A stretch of DNA of 64,000 nt from an uncultured Bryobacterales bacterium (GTDB lineage: Bacteria; Acidobacteriota; Terriglobia; Bryobacterales; UBA6623): the NCBI GenBank assembly GCA_951813065.1, contig CATOTH010000002.1:62001-126000 (forward strand), in the 5' to 3' direction. Shown here in pieces: positions 1 through 8,831 of the stretch. The position numbers were made by a program, and so were the translations under genes. Within the stretch, counting starts at the first letter, position 1, and the number at the start of each line of letters is the position of its first letter. The notes beneath the pieces are model-generated. The model searched no databases, had not been told where the DNA came from, and was given only the letters and a program-made list of their open reading frames with translations.

Positions 1-1
1 C

Positions 2-1468
2 GGATACCTCGACCTGATCGTGTCGACTTGGGATACGGCGGGTCAGATACGCTACTTCCGGAATGAACGGGATGGGACATTCGCAGAGCGGACCACGGAG
101 GCTGGGATGGCAGGGATCTTCGGTGGGCTCAACCTCGTGCAGGCGGATTACGACAACGACGGAGACGTCGATGTTCTCGTGTTGCGTGGGGGGTGGTGGG
201 GTCGGGCTGGCCAACACCCCAACTCGCTGCTCCAGAACTCTGGTGACGGCACGTTCCGAGATGTCACATTCGCGGCGGGGCTGGCCGAGTTGAATTATCC
301 GACCCAAACTGCCTCATGGGCGGACTATGACAACGATGGCGACCTGGACCTCTACGTGGGAAACGAGTCGACCAGGCTGCTTTCGGCCCCGAGCCAACTG
401 TTCCGCAATGACGGCGACGGGGCGTTTACCGATGTCGCTAGGCGGGCCGGAGTGACCAATGACCGTTTCACCAAGGCTGTGGTCTGGGGCGACTACAACG
501 GCGATAGGTTGCCCGATCTCTATGTCTCGAACCACACCGGATTCAATCGTCTGTATCGCAACAATGGGGACGATTCGTTCACTGATGTCGCCCCAGACCT
601 AGGCGTTGCGGGTCCGTACAAGAGCTTTCCGGCGTGGTTTTGGGACTTCGACAACGATGGCGTTCTCGATATCTACGCATCTGCTTACGCGGCTGGCATC
701 GAGGATGTGGCCGCATCCTACCAAGGCCTGCCGACCCGCGTGGAACTAGCTCGCCTGTACCACGGCGATGGTGATGGCGGGTTTGAAGATGTAGCGGAAC
801 GACGAGGCCTGGGGCGCCCAAACTTCCCGATGGGCGCCAATTTCGGCGACCTCGACAACGATGGCTACCTCGATTTCTATCTGGGTACGGGTGATACGGA
901 CTACTGGTCACTGACACCCAATGTGATGTATCGAAACCAAGCTGGCGCTGGCTTTGCCGACGTGACAGCGGCGGGAGGTTTCGGCAACCTACAAAAGGGC
1001 CACGCGGTGGTATTCGCCGACTTTGATCATGACGGAGATCAGGACATCTTCGAGCAGATGGGCGGCGCGTTTCCAGGGGACAAATTCAATGACTCTTTCT
1101 TCGAAAACCCCGGGTTCGGCAACCACTGGATCACCGTGGAAGTCGTGGGTGTCCGAACCAACCGTTCCGCCATTGGAGTCCGACTGCGGGTCGTTGTAAC
1201 CGAAGGCGGGCACAACCGCTCGATCTACAAGCACGTCAACAGCGGAGGCAGCTTTGGCGCCAATCCCCTTCGCCAAACGATCGGACTAGGCGAAGCGGCG
1301 GAGATCGAGCGCCTGGAGCTCTACTGGCCCACCACTGGGCAAACACAGATCTTCAAAGGTCTGCCTCTTGATCAACACATCCAGGTGGTTGAGGGGCAGG
1401 ACGAATACTCGATTCTGAACCTACCCGTAGTCAGACTGGGCTCGTTGGCTGCGCGCGCGGCCCAGTAA
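2..1468 (+). CDS. CRTAC1 family FG-GAP repeat protein (5' truncated by window)
   Basis: The reading frame is open to the window edge and the residues before the first possible start (GTG at 20) already read as an FG-GAP blade (GYLDLIV), so the true start lies upstream. The visible 480-odd residues hold at least seven FG-GAP/VCBS repeats with calcium-type DxDxDG loops (DYDNDGD, DFDNDG, DLDNDG, DFDHDGD). They end in an ASPIC/UnbV domain (about 385-465, NHWITVEVVG and the TNRSAIG motif). Such proteins are exported beta-propellers, often near surface carbohydrate or protein-binding systems; the ligand is unknown. It converges on, and overlaps by 38 bp, another member of the same family on the other strand. 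Family assignment is firm, role is not. Confidence 0.9.
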   Translation, partial: GYLDLIVSTWDTAGQIRYFRNERDGTFAERTTEAGMAGIFGGLNLVQADYDNDGDVDVLVLRGGWWGRAGQHPNSLLQNSGDGTFRDVTFAAGLAELNYPTQTASWADYDNDGDLDLYVGNESTRLLSAPSQLFRNDGDGAFTDVARRAGVTNDRFTKAVVWGDYNGDRLPDLYVSNHTGFNRLYRNNGDDSFTDVAPDLGVAGPYKSFPAWFWDFDNDGVLDIYASAYAAGIEDVAASYQGLPTRVELARLYHGDGDGGFEDVAERRGLGRPNFPMGANFGDLDNDGYLDFYLGTGDTDYWSLTPNVMYRNQAGAGFADVTAAGGFGNLQKGHAVVFADFDHDGDQDIFEQMGGAFPGDKFNDSFFENPGFGNHWITVEVVGVRTNRSAIGVRLRVVVTEGGHNRSIYKHVNSGGSFGANPLRQTIGLGEAAEIERLELYWPTTGQTQIFKGLPLDQHIQVVEGQDEYSILNLPVVRLGSLAARAAQ

Positions 1469-3215
1469 CACCCACAAACTGTTGGACTTCGACGATTCCA
1501 GCCCCCTCTTCGATGATCACGAGGCGGTTGATTGGCACCTCCGAGATCGTCTCGATCTGGCCGTTAGGCCAGCGGATCGAGAGATCCACCCTGCTCTCAG
1601 GTCCGAGACCAAAATGAAGCCGGCTATCACTCGAGGAGTAGAAACTTGACTGACTTAAGACAGCCTGCGCTTGTTTCTTGCCTCCATAGTGCGCGGTCAC
1701 GGTCGCCCCGATTGCGCTACGGTTCGATCGGACTCCCACCAGCTTCACCTTCAGCCAGTTGGCCTTACCGCGCAGATCGTTGCGCAGCAAGGACGGCGGC
1801 TCGTGAAGATTCACGATGAGCACATCCACGTCCCCGTCATTGTCAAAGTCTCCGAAGGCGCAGCCTCGGCTGGAGTGCTTCGCGGACACCCCTGGTCCCC
1901 CTTGGTCTAGCAACTCCTCAAACTTTCCGGAGCCGAGATTGCGGAAGATGATCCGAGGGCAGTAATACGGGTAGGCGTCCAGCTTCCTGGCGACCTCCGG
2001 GAACACTCCACCGGTCACGACGAAGATGTCGGGGAGGCCGTTGTTGTCCAAGTCCGCGATCCCGGCCCCCCACCCGACGAAGCGGGTTTCGACGGCCAGT
2101 CCCGCTTGCGCGGAGACATCTTGGAAGAGACCCTCGCCGTTGTTTTGGTACAGGCCGCTCGTGTCGTCGGCAAAGTGCGTCTTCAAGATGTCCAAGCTTC
2201 CGTCAAGGTTGTAGTCACCGATGCCCAGGCCCATTCCGGCCTGCTCGTTGCCGTTCTCATCCACGGCGAGGCCGCGTTCTAAACCTTCTTCCGTGAAGGT
2301 GCCGTCGCGGTTGTTGCGGAACAGGAGGCTGTGTGTCGAGTCGCAAGCCACGTAGAGGTCAGGCCACCCGTCATGGTCAAAGTCCGTCGCCACAGCGGTC
2401 ATGCCGTAGCTACCATGGGCCGTAGCGACGCCAGAAGACTCGCTAACGTCGTCGAACGTGCCGTCGCCCCTGTTGCGATACAGAAAGGACCTCCCCGAAG
2501 GCAAGCCTCTTGGTCCGCAGAAGACGGGAAGCCCCTTCCAGAAACAGTTGGGATTCTCGCCAGGCCTTGGCGTGGCATTGAATTCGAATTCCAAATAGTT
2601 CGCCACGAATAGGTCGAGATGGCCATCTCGGTCGAAGTCGACGAACGTGCATCCGGAACCCCAGCGGACGCCCTCGTGTCGCAGACCGGCCTCCTCCGTC
2701 ACGTCTGTGAAACTGCCGTCTCCATTGTTTCGATACAGCACGTTCTGGCCCCAATAGGTGATGAAAAGGTCTTCGTGGCCGTCGTTGTTATAGTCGCCTA
2801 TGCAGACGCTCGAAGCCCAACCGGTTCGCTCAAGCCCCGCTTGCTTCGTGACATCCGAGAAGGTGCCGTCGCGGTTGTTCTTGTACAGACGATTGGTCGC
2901 CGGCCCACGGTCGCCCTCGACTGTCGTGCCGCAGAGGATGAAAACGTCGAGCCATCCGTCGTTGTCATAGTCAAAGAAAGCCGCCCCGCACCCTGCGCTC
3001 GCGAGAATATGGTCGGTGCGGTTCGGCGATCCATAGACGGTGGGCCAGGTCAGCCCCGCTGAGCCCGCAACATCGGTGAAATAGGCGTGGAAGGGCAGAC
3101 CCGAAGGCTGGCCCCGAACCGAGGGTTTCACGTTGCGCGAAAGCATTCCCTGTCCCCACGAACGGGCCGTGGGAAGGCCCAGAAGCGCAAGCAAATCGCG
3201 ACGGGTCGGATGCAT
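1431..3215 (-). CDS. CRTAC1 family FG-GAP/ASPIC-UnbV protein, exported
   Basis: A 594-residue protein with an N-terminal Tat-like signal (MHPTRRDLLALLGL), a run of FG-GAP blades with DYDNDG, DYNNDG, DFDRDG, DFDHDG, DLDNNG and DFDNDGD loops, and a C-terminal ASPIC/UnbV domain (KANWLKVKLVG, SNRSAIG). I chose the ATG at 3215 rather than the in-frame start at 3239: it puts the twin arginine near the N-terminus and sits 9 bases after a TATAGT box. The ASPIC_UnbV family is secreted or periplasmic and structurally beta-propeller-like; function is generally unknown. The last 38 bp overlap the end of the convergent CRTAC1 gene, so the two paralogues share a terminator region. They may have arisen by inverted duplication, which I cannot test here. 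Confidence 0.92.
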   Translation of the reverse strand: MHPTRRDLLALLGLPTARSWGQGMLSRNVKPSVRGQPSGLPFHAYFTDVAGSAGLTWPTVYGSPNRTDHILASAGCGAAFFDYDNDGWLDVFILCGTTVEGDRGPATNRLYKNNRDGTFSDVTKQAGLERTGWASSVCIGDYNNDGHEDLFITYWGQNVLYRNNGDGSFTDVTEEAGLRHEGVRWGSGCTFVDFDRDGHLDLFVANYLEFEFNATPRPGENPNCFWKGLPVFCGPRGLPSGRSFLYRNRGDGTFDDVSESSGVATAHGSYGMTAVATDFDHDGWPDLYVACDSTHSLLFRNNRDGTFTEEGLERGLAVDENGNEQAGMGLGIGDYNLDGSLDILKTHFADDTSGLYQNNGEGLFQDVSAQAGLAVETRFVGWGAGIADLDNNGLPDIFVVTGGVFPEVARKLDAYPYYCPRIIFRNLGSGKFEELLDQGGPGVSAKHSSRGCAFGDFDNDGDVDVLIVNLHEPPSLLRNDLRGKANWLKVKLVGVRSNRSAIGATVTAHYGGKKQAQAVLSQSSFYSSSDSRLHFGLGPESRVDLSIRWPNGQIETISEVPINRLVIIEEGAGIVEVQQFVGVTGPRAQPTSPV

Positions 3216-3224
3216 CGCATGGCA

Positions 3225-3252
3225 ACTATAGCAGGCCAAGGCTGAGTCCCAA
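3225..3252 (-). promoter_or_regulatory. Putative leaderless promoter of the CRTAC1 gene
   Basis: On the minus strand, TTGGGA (3252-3247), a 16-base spacer and TATAGT (3230-3225) are followed by 9 bases and the ATG at 3215. No Shine-Dalgarno is visible. Transcription would start at or next to the start codon. Inferred from sequence only. Confidence 0.5.
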
Positions 3253-3489
3253 GCGCCGTCACTCCACGATCCCTGAGGCCGCGAACTCAGCCCCTAGCCC
3301 ACCCCGAGCAGCCCCAGGATCCACCGACAACATCTTCCGGGTGCGCTTGTGACGGGTCGGCCCTAGTGAGGGCAAGGCCGAAGATGTTCTGACCACTTTG
3401 TTGTTTGATATCGTGGCAGACGCCGCTCAGCGCGGATCCAGAAATCTCGCTAGCGGCTCTCGGAACTGTGTACAGCCCAGAGGGAATTC

Positions 3490-4758
3490 ATGAACCGAAG
3501 AAGCTTTCTTGGGGCCACTGCGGCGGGTCTGGCCGCCACGCATGCGCGAGTAGCCGCTGCTGACAAAGTGAACATTGGGATGATCGGCGTTGGACGCCGA
3601 GGGCGAGGTCTGCTTGGTGTGTATACAAGTCTCCCGGACGTCAACGTGACCCATCTGTGTGACGCGGATGAGGCGTCATTGGAGCGTGCTGATCAGGTGG
3701 TCGGGAAAGCAGGGAGGCCGAAGCCGACAGCCACGAACGACATACGGCGTGTGTTCGACGACAAGACGGTGGAAGCCGTTGTCCTCGCGACTCCTGATCA
3801 CTGGCATGCACCCGCAACAATTCTGGCCTGTGATGCGGGAAAAGATGTCTACGTCGAAAAGCCGGCTTCACACAACATTCGTGAGGGCCGCCTGATGCTC
3901 GACGCCGCCCGGCGTAACAAGCGCATCGTTCAGGTTGGAACGCAGTCCCGTAGCCGGCCGTCAACACTTATGGCGATGGAGATGGTCAAGTCCGGTCAGA
4001 TCGGCAAGGTCATCATGGCGAAGGCGTGGGACGTGCAATTGCGCGACGACATCGGCCACATGGAGAATTCCCCTGTTCCCGACGGAGTCGACTACGACAC
4101 GTGGCTGGGACCGGCCCCCTGGATTCCGTTCAACGAGAATCGCTTCCACTACAAGTGGCACTGGCATTGGCACTTCGGGACCGGCGATGCTGGCAACGAC
4201 GGTGCACACCAAATCGACATGGCCAGGTGGGCGCTTGGCGTGGATTACCCCAAGCCAGCCAAGGGAATGGGCGGCAAGATCTTCTTTGACGATGACCAGC
4301 AGACTCCCGACACGATGAACGTCACGTTCGATCACGGTCGGAAAGCACTGATTTGGGAGATGCGTATTTGGAACCCCTACGGAATGAACGGCCAGGAGAA
4401 CGGTGTCGCCGTGTATGGGAGTGAAGCCACCATCCAGATTGGGCGCTGGAACCGCAGAGGGGGCTATAAGCAATTTGATCGCGAGGGAAAGCTCGTCGAG
4501 CACAACGACGCCGATGATGGGGCGGACGACCATTTGCGCAACTTCGTCGACTGCATCCGCACGCGGAAGTTGCCCAACGCCGACATTTCCATCGGACATC
4601 TGTCGGCGCTACATTGCCATTTGGCCAACATCGTTGCGCGAACTGGTCGCAACGTGGAGTTCGATCAAGAGTCCGAGCAGGCCATCAACGACGACGAAGC
4701 CAACCTTCACGTGGGTCGACGCTATCGGACGCATTGGAGCACTCCCAAAGGAGTCTAA
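3490..4758 (+). CDS. Gfo/Idh/MocA family oxidoreductase, Tat-exported
   Basis: A 422-residue NAD(P)-dependent sugar or inositol oxidoreductase-like protein. The N-terminus has a twin-arginine signal (MNRRSFLGATAAG) with a likely cleavage after AAA. It is followed by a Rossmann fold (IGMIGVGRRGRG, about 30-41) and the family hallmark EKP in VEKPASHN (about residue 122). The C-terminal half is the usual Gfo/Idh alpha/beta substrate domain with a GNDGAHQID segment. The start is supported by a GAGGG Shine-Dalgarno seven bases upstream. Exported Gfo/Idh proteins are abundant in Planctomycetes and Solibacter-type Acidobacteria and are thought to act on sugars in the periplasm with a tightly bound cofactor, as in glucose-fructose oxidoreductase. 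Substrate cannot be read from sequence. It is monocistronic, followed by an insertion sequence. Confidence 0.92.
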   Translation: MNRRSFLGATAAGLAATHARVAAADKVNIGMIGVGRRGRGLLGVYTSLPDVNVTHLCDADEASLERADQVVGKAGRPKPTATNDIRRVFDDKTVEAVVLATPDHWHAPATILACDAGKDVYVEKPASHNIREGRLMLDAARRNKRIVQVGTQSRSRPSTLMAMEMVKSGQIGKVIMAKAWDVQLRDDIGHMENSPVPDGVDYDTWLGPAPWIPFNENRFHYKWHWHWHFGTGDAGNDGAHQIDMARWALGVDYPKPAKGMGGKIFFDDDQQTPDTMNVTFDHGRKALIWEMRIWNPYGMNGQENGVAVYGSEATIQIGRWNRRGGYKQFDREGKLVEHNDADDGADDHLRNFVDCIRTRKLPNADISIGHLSALHCHLANIVARTGRNVEFDQESEQAINDDEANLHVGRRYRTHWSTPKGV

Positions 4759-4902
4759 CGGTCGATCCCGAAGATCCAATTAGAACCGTGAATGCCGGCA
4801 TCGGTGTAGGACCCCTGCCCTAGGCGGGATCAGCCGTTGAGCGTCTCAGCGGCACGGCACCTCGGCGAATCGTTCCAGGCCAAGACGCGGAGGCGCGGCT
4901 AG

Positions 4903-4933
4903 CCTTGATTACCAACTAGGATTCCACATGTGA
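4903..4933 (+). repeat. Left terminal inverted repeat of the insertion sequence
   Basis: Begins CCTTGATTACCAAC and ends ATGTGA; pairs with 7107-7137 read on the other strand. Confidence 0.8.
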
Positions 4934-5346
4934 GACTTGAGCGGCTTGTTGGGGCTGAAGGCAATGTGCAATAGGCACTTACCAATCAGAATCTGAATCT
5001 ATTTGTGCAAATTTGCATGTCACTACCAATATTTTATGTGTGAAATCCCCCAGCTCGCTTGACGAACTCTGGGCGCCTCCGAATCCATGCCGAGGACTGC
5101 GTCGGCGAAGACCTCGCAACCCACTTTCCGGGCACTGACCCTGTGCTTTACAAATCCCATTCCATGAGCATATCCATCTGTATATCAATACTTTATAGCT
5201 CAGACGCCGACTTGTGTCCGCTCACTCCCCGCGGGCTGCCTGATGCGCCACCACACCTGCCCCCTCCCGCTGGCTGAACCTTCCACGCAGCCCCTTCATG
5301 CCCCCCTCCATGACATGTTGACATATAGTGGTCATTGCATGCTAAC
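4934..5346 (+). other. Non-coding left end of the insertion sequence, with palindromes and a possible transposase promoter
   Basis: No convincing gene. The stretch 4970-5040 is AT-rich and contains the perfect 12-bp palindrome TGCAAATTTGCA (5006-5017) and the hairpin-like TCAGA-A-TCTGA (4986-4996). A TTGACA hexamer lies at 5318-5323 shortly before the transposase start, with only a weak -10 partner. ACATGCAG is directly repeated at 5345-5352 and 5357-5364. A 400-base leader is long for a simple DDE element; it may bind transposase, carry an operator or encode an RNA. Confidence 0.45.
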
Positions 5347-7095
5347 ATGCAGTTAGACATGCAGAACCCCGCTCAGCACTTCCTCGTCCCCTCCAATCCC
5401 ACCCACCGCCGCTACGAAGCCTTGCGCTGCCTCTTCGTCGAGCGCACCCCCCTCCCCGAGGCCGCCCGCCGCTTCGGCTACGCCCCGGGCTCCCTGCGCA
5501 ACCTCCGCTCCGCCTTCCTCCAGCACCCCGACCAGCCCTTCTTCCTGCCCGACCCGCGCGGCCGTCGCAAGCCTCCGCCCGGCCCCGACCGCGACCAGCG
5601 CATCCTCGCCCTGCGCTCGGAACGCGACCTCTCCGCCGCCGAAATCGCCCAGCACCTCAGCGCCCACGAACAGCTCCCCGTCAGCGCTACCACTGTCTCC
5701 CGCGTGCTCCACCGGCACGGGGTGCCCAAGCTCTGGCGCCGCACCGCTGACCAACTCGCCCAACGCGCCCTCCCCACCCCCGCGCCCGTCGCCGACCGTC
5801 GCCTCCTCGACCTCGCTCCCCGCCGCTTCCGCACCGACTTCGGGGGCCTCTTCCTGTTCGCTGCCGACCTGGCCCGCCTCGGCCTCGACTCCCTGCTCGC
5901 GCGCCACCACCTGCCCTCCAGCTCCATGCTCCCGGCCGGCTGCGCCGTCCGCTCCCTGCTCGCCCTCAAGCTGTGGGGTATCGGCCGCCCCTCCCGCGTC
6001 ATGCCCGAGACCCTCGATCAGGGCCTCGCCCTCTTCGCCGGCCTCAACGCCGTCCCCAAGCGCTCCTCCCTGACCGAATACTCCTGCCGCACTGATCCGC
6101 GCCACGGCCCCGCCCTGATGGATGCCTTCCACCACGCCATCCGCACCCTCGAGCCCCCGCTCGGCCTCGGCCAATCCTTCGACCTCGACTTCCACACCAT
6201 TCCCTTCCACGGGCACGACGCGCTCATCGAGCGCCACTACGTCTCCAAGCGCAGCCGCCGCCAGAAAGGCATCCTCGCCTTCCTCGCCCGCGACGCCGAC
6301 TCGCGCCTGTTCGCCTGGGCCGATGCCAGCCTGCGCAAGGCCGACCAGAACGCCGCCATCCTGCGCTTCGCCGAAGCCTGGAAGGACCGCACCGGCCAGT
6401 ACCCGGCCGAACTCGTCTTCGACTCCCGCCTGACCACCTACGCCTACCTCGCCCGGCTCGACCAACTCGGCATCGACTTCCTCACCCTGCGCCGCCGCAG
6501 CCCCAAGCTGGTCAACGAGCTGCTGGCCGCCCCGGCCTCCCAATGGCGCCAGGTGACGCTTTCCAATGTCGGCCGCATCTACCGTACCCCGCGCATCCTC
6601 AACAGCACGGTCCGGCTCCGCGGCTACCCCCAACCGATCCGCCAGATCGCCGTCACCGACCTCGGCCACGAGAAGCCCACCCTGCTGCTGACCAACCAGA
6701 TGGACTGCCCGGTCGCCCCCCTGATCGACCGCTATGCCCGCCGCATGGTGATCGAGAACACCATCGCCGATGCGATCGACTTCTTCCACATGGACGCCCT
6801 CTCGGCCGCCGTGCCGCTGAGGGTCGACTTCGACGTCCAGCTCACCCTGATGGCCAGCTCGCTGTACCGCCTGCTCGGGCTGCGGGTCGGCGAAGGCTTC
6901 GCCACCGCCAAGGCCCGCACCATTTTCGACAAGCTGGTGCGCGCCACGGGCCACATTGAGATCACCGCCACCGAGATTGTCGTCAGCCTCGGACGGCGGG
7001 CCAACAACCCGCTGCTACTGGCCGCCGGATACGCGGACCTGCGCGAGCCCCTCCCCTGGCTCGACAACCGCACCCTCCGGCTACGCTTCTTCTAA
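5347..7095 (+). CDS. DDE transposase with N-terminal helix-turn-helix
   Basis: About 582 residues. The first 130 residues look like two helix-turn-helix units (AARRFGYAPGSLRNL and a second around SAAEIAQHLSA/SATTVSRVLHRHGV) that would bind the element ends. The catalytic core shows candidate acidic residues in DLDFHTIPF, VFDSRLTTY and RMVIENTIADA, spaced as in IS4-like DDE enzymes with the Y/R-x-x-E-x-x-I helix near the end. Numbering from the TTG at 5335 these are D285, D363 and E474. Starts are possible at TTG 5335, ATG 5347 and ATG 5359; I report the middle one, with no clear Shine-Dalgarno to decide. The gene is intact. Codon use (almost all C-ending) differs sharply from the chromosome. 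It cuts and pastes the element defined by the flanking inverted repeats. Confidence 0.88.
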   Translation: MQLDMQNPAQHFLVPSNPTHRRYEALRCLFVERTPLPEAARRFGYAPGSLRNLRSAFLQHPDQPFFLPDPRGRRKPPPGPDRDQRILALRSERDLSAAEIAQHLSAHEQLPVSATTVSRVLHRHGVPKLWRRTADQLAQRALPTPAPVADRRLLDLAPRRFRTDFGGLFLFAADLARLGLDSLLARHHLPSSSMLPAGCAVRSLLALKLWGIGRPSRVMPETLDQGLALFAGLNAVPKRSSLTEYSCRTDPRHGPALMDAFHHAIRTLEPPLGLGQSFDLDFHTIPFHGHDALIERHYVSKRSRRQKGILAFLARDADSRLFAWADASLRKADQNAAILRFAEAWKDRTGQYPAELVFDSRLTTYAYLARLDQLGIDFLTLRRRSPKLVNELLAAPASQWRQVTLSNVGRIYRTPRILNSTVRLRGYPQPIRQIAVTDLGHEKPTLLLTNQMDCPVAPLIDRYARRMVIENTIADAIDFFHMDALSAAVPLRVDFDVQLTLMASSLYRLLGLRVGEGFATAKARTIFDKLVRATGHIEITATEIVVSLGRRANNPLLLAAGYADLREPLPWLDNRTLRLRFF

Positions 7096-7106
7096 GGGCA
7101 GAATCG

Positions 7107-7137
7107 TCACATTTTTCCTGACCGTTGGGAATCAGGG
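7107..7137 (-). repeat. Right terminal inverted repeat of the insertion sequence
   Basis: Read on the minus strand from 7137 it begins CCCTGATTCCCAAC and has ATGTGA at the same offset as the left end. CTAG follows at 7138-7141. Confidence 0.8.
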
Positions 7138-7157
7138 CTAGGAGAGGGCTGCGGACG

Positions 7158-7757
7158 CTAGATGAAGGCGACGGACCCATCTCCCCGAGAATCGGTGGTT
7201 CTCTTCCAAGGCCGCGACGGATAGTGTTTGAACGCCTTCTCATTCACTTCGACGCCCCAACCGGGCTTATTGGGAATCGCCGCATGGCCATCCTTCACCA
7301 TGGGAGGCCCATCCAGGACATCGCGACGCGCGCCGTCGTCGGGCGCTCTGTATTCGAGGATCAGGAAATTCGGGGTGGACGCTACGCAGTGGATGTTGAC
7401 CATCGTCGCGAGCGGGCTCATCGAATCTTGAGGGGCGACCGTCATGTAATGGACTTCAGCCGTGGCCTCGATCTTCTTCATTTCCATGATGCCGCCGCAG
7501 ACATAGATGTCGGGCTGGACGATCCCGAGGGCCTGGATGTTGATCAAATCGCGGAACTCGAACTTCGATTAGTTGCATTCGCAAGACGGGAGCGGAATGT
7601 TCACATGGTCCGCCAACTTCCTCATGGAGTCAGGGTATTCAGGTCGCATCGATTCCTCCAACCAAAATGAATAGTAGGGCTCGATCTCCTTGCCGACTCG
7701 AATCGCTCGCTTGGCCTCCAAGTCCATCAGGATGGTGTCCCGGCCGGTGGTGTAAGA
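7158..7757 (-). pseudogene. Mandelate racemase/galactonate dehydratase-like pseudogene (C-terminal half, internal stop)
   Basis: The minus strand encodes the second half of an enolase-superfamily sugar-acid dehydratase. It starts near TTGRDTILMD and runs through the FWLEES barrel strand, the LADHVNIPLP segment, KFEFRDLINIQ, the IVQPD strand and the CGGIMEMKK helix, ending in EVNEKAFKHYPSRPW. A TAA at 7569-7571 interrupts the frame exactly where the family has the TGE(N/H) loop; the frame continues unchanged after it, so this is a nonsense mutation rather than a frameshift. Everything N-terminal of about 7757 is missing and replaced by transposase debris. The insertion sequence ends 16 bases beyond its 3' end. 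It is dead as an enzyme; the intact relative at 59709-61010 belongs to a different subgroup. Confidence 0.75.
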
Positions 7758-7764
7758 GCCTGTC

Positions 7765-8388
7765 GTGCACCGCGGAAACCTGCGGTTTGGAGCCGTGACG
7801 CTCACGCTGGGGTGGCCGCCAAACCGACGTGGCAGTTGCGTCAAGAGAATTCTGCAAGTTTCGCCTCGATTTTCGTACCCAGGGGCACTCTTGCAGTGTG
7901 ACCGCGGAGATTGCCCTGCCGGGGAGCCGTGGGTGCTGCTGGAATCGCCGGCGGCGGGGCAGCTACGGGGCCTCAACCCGCATATGACCGGTGGGGCCGC
8001 AGCGCTAGTCAGCGGACTGCTCGACGAGCTGGCCGGTGTGCGCGTTGGCACAAAGCACCTTCAGCGCACCGCGGGCAACCCCGTGCGCGACCCCCGCTCG
8101 GTCAACTAGACCGCCGTCATCAAAGGCGCAGCCAGCCGGGACACCAATCCGGACTCGTCCGAGTTCGCCCGGCGCATGCGGCGCGAGGCCAACCGACGGG
8201 GCTTTTCCGTCGCACGTCGGCGCATCATTCCGGGTGACGGAGGTAGTGGTCGGCTCAAGAACTCGGGGATGTACTGGACTGTGAGCGGTGCCCATGCCAT
8301 TCTGGCCCTGCGCTGCTGCGCTCTCAGCGGCACCTACCAGGACTTCTGGGCCGAAAGGCCGAGCGCCCAGACCGAATTCCGAACGTAA
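7765..8388 (+). pseudogene. Degenerate ISKra4-type transposase remnant
   Basis: Two pieces of one transposase in the same orientation. The first (to about 8107) matches the N-terminal part of ISKra4 transposases: a cysteine-containing strand, then the helix HMTGGAAALVSGLLDELAGVRV, read here as the family's conserved segment before the catalytic core. The second (about 8120-8388) is the C-terminus, with GRLKNSGMYW, VSGAHAILALRC and DFWAER. The whole catalytic middle is deleted and a TAG at 8107-8109 closes the first piece. The match is by my recollection of the family's characteristic RGA-NAI-ALRCC and DFWE motifs. Non-functional. Confidence 0.6.
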
Positions 8389-8831
8389 TGTCCTGTACTT
8401 TCTTGCTAGCTAACAGGAACGATAATATGTGGCAGTTCTGACTTGGATCTGTGTGCTACTCGTGCGGGTGGCTAAAGAGTTGACACATCGCCTCTCCGGA
8501 ACCCGCAAGAGCGGAGATTCTACATGGTCGGATGCACCCGAACACTGTGGTGTGAATCCGCGATAGCTACTCGGGTTTTTCGGGATTCGACATAGCAAGG
8601 ATGTGCGGCGCGACTACATCCCACGGCAGATCCATATCACAATACGTGAAGGCTTCGAACTGGCCGGTTGTACGCTCTCGCTGAATGACTACGAGGAACT
8701 CCTGGAGGGCCGAGGGAAGTTACCTACTGATTCTTGACTGCTCCCGCATACCGGCGCGATGGACTCAAGCCGATATGAGCGACAGCTTGGCTGCTGCAGT
8801 GCTTCTGGCCTGAATCACACGGAAGCTTGAG
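8389..8831 (+). other. Gene-poor stretch between two transposase remnants
   Basis: No intact gene is visible. It holds one short protein-like reading frame (8567-8737, listed separately) and otherwise shows nothing I recognise on either strand; there is no clear inverted repeat that would mark the ends of the flanking remnants. Confidence 0.5.
8567..8737 (+). pseudogene. Unrecognised gene fragment (C-terminal tail)
   Basis: A 56-codon frame closed upstream by TAG (8564-8566) and ending in TGA (8735-8737). Its composition is protein-like: DYIPRQIHITIREG, then ELAGCTLSLNDYEELL and a charged tail, with no ATG; the first usable codon is GTG at 8603. It reads like the C-terminus of a larger conserved protein left behind by rearrangement. 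I do not recognise the family. It could also be a chance frame, though its amino-acid balance argues against that. Confidence 0.3.

Larger units (their letters stand above)
4899..7141 (+). mobile_element. Complete DDE insertion sequence with 31-bp imperfect TIRs and CTAG target duplication
   Basis: The element proper runs 4903-7137 and is flanked on both sides by CTAG (4899-4902 and 7138-7141), read as a 4-bp target duplication. The two ends match as inverted repeats: 12 of the first 14 bases (CCYTGATTMCCAAC), then ATGTGA again at the same offset. It holds one long transposase gene and about 400 bases of non-coding left end. The transposase is strikingly richer in C-ending codons than neighbouring genes, a sign of foreign origin. 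CTAG/YTAR targets are known for IS5- and IS701-type elements; I do not assign a family. Confidence 0.85.

Noticed and set aside
3329..3388. Inverted repeat AACATCTTC (3329-3337) / GAAGATGTT (3380-3388)
   Set aside because: Nine-base stems 42 bases apart with no T run; too weak to call a terminator or regulatory site, and not repeated elsewhere that I can see.
5353..6954. Long minus-strand frame opposite the transposase (533 codons)
   Set aside because: Very Gly/Ala/Glu-rich and low-complexity, the expected shadow of a C-ending-codon gene; the transposase has motifs and matching inverted repeats.
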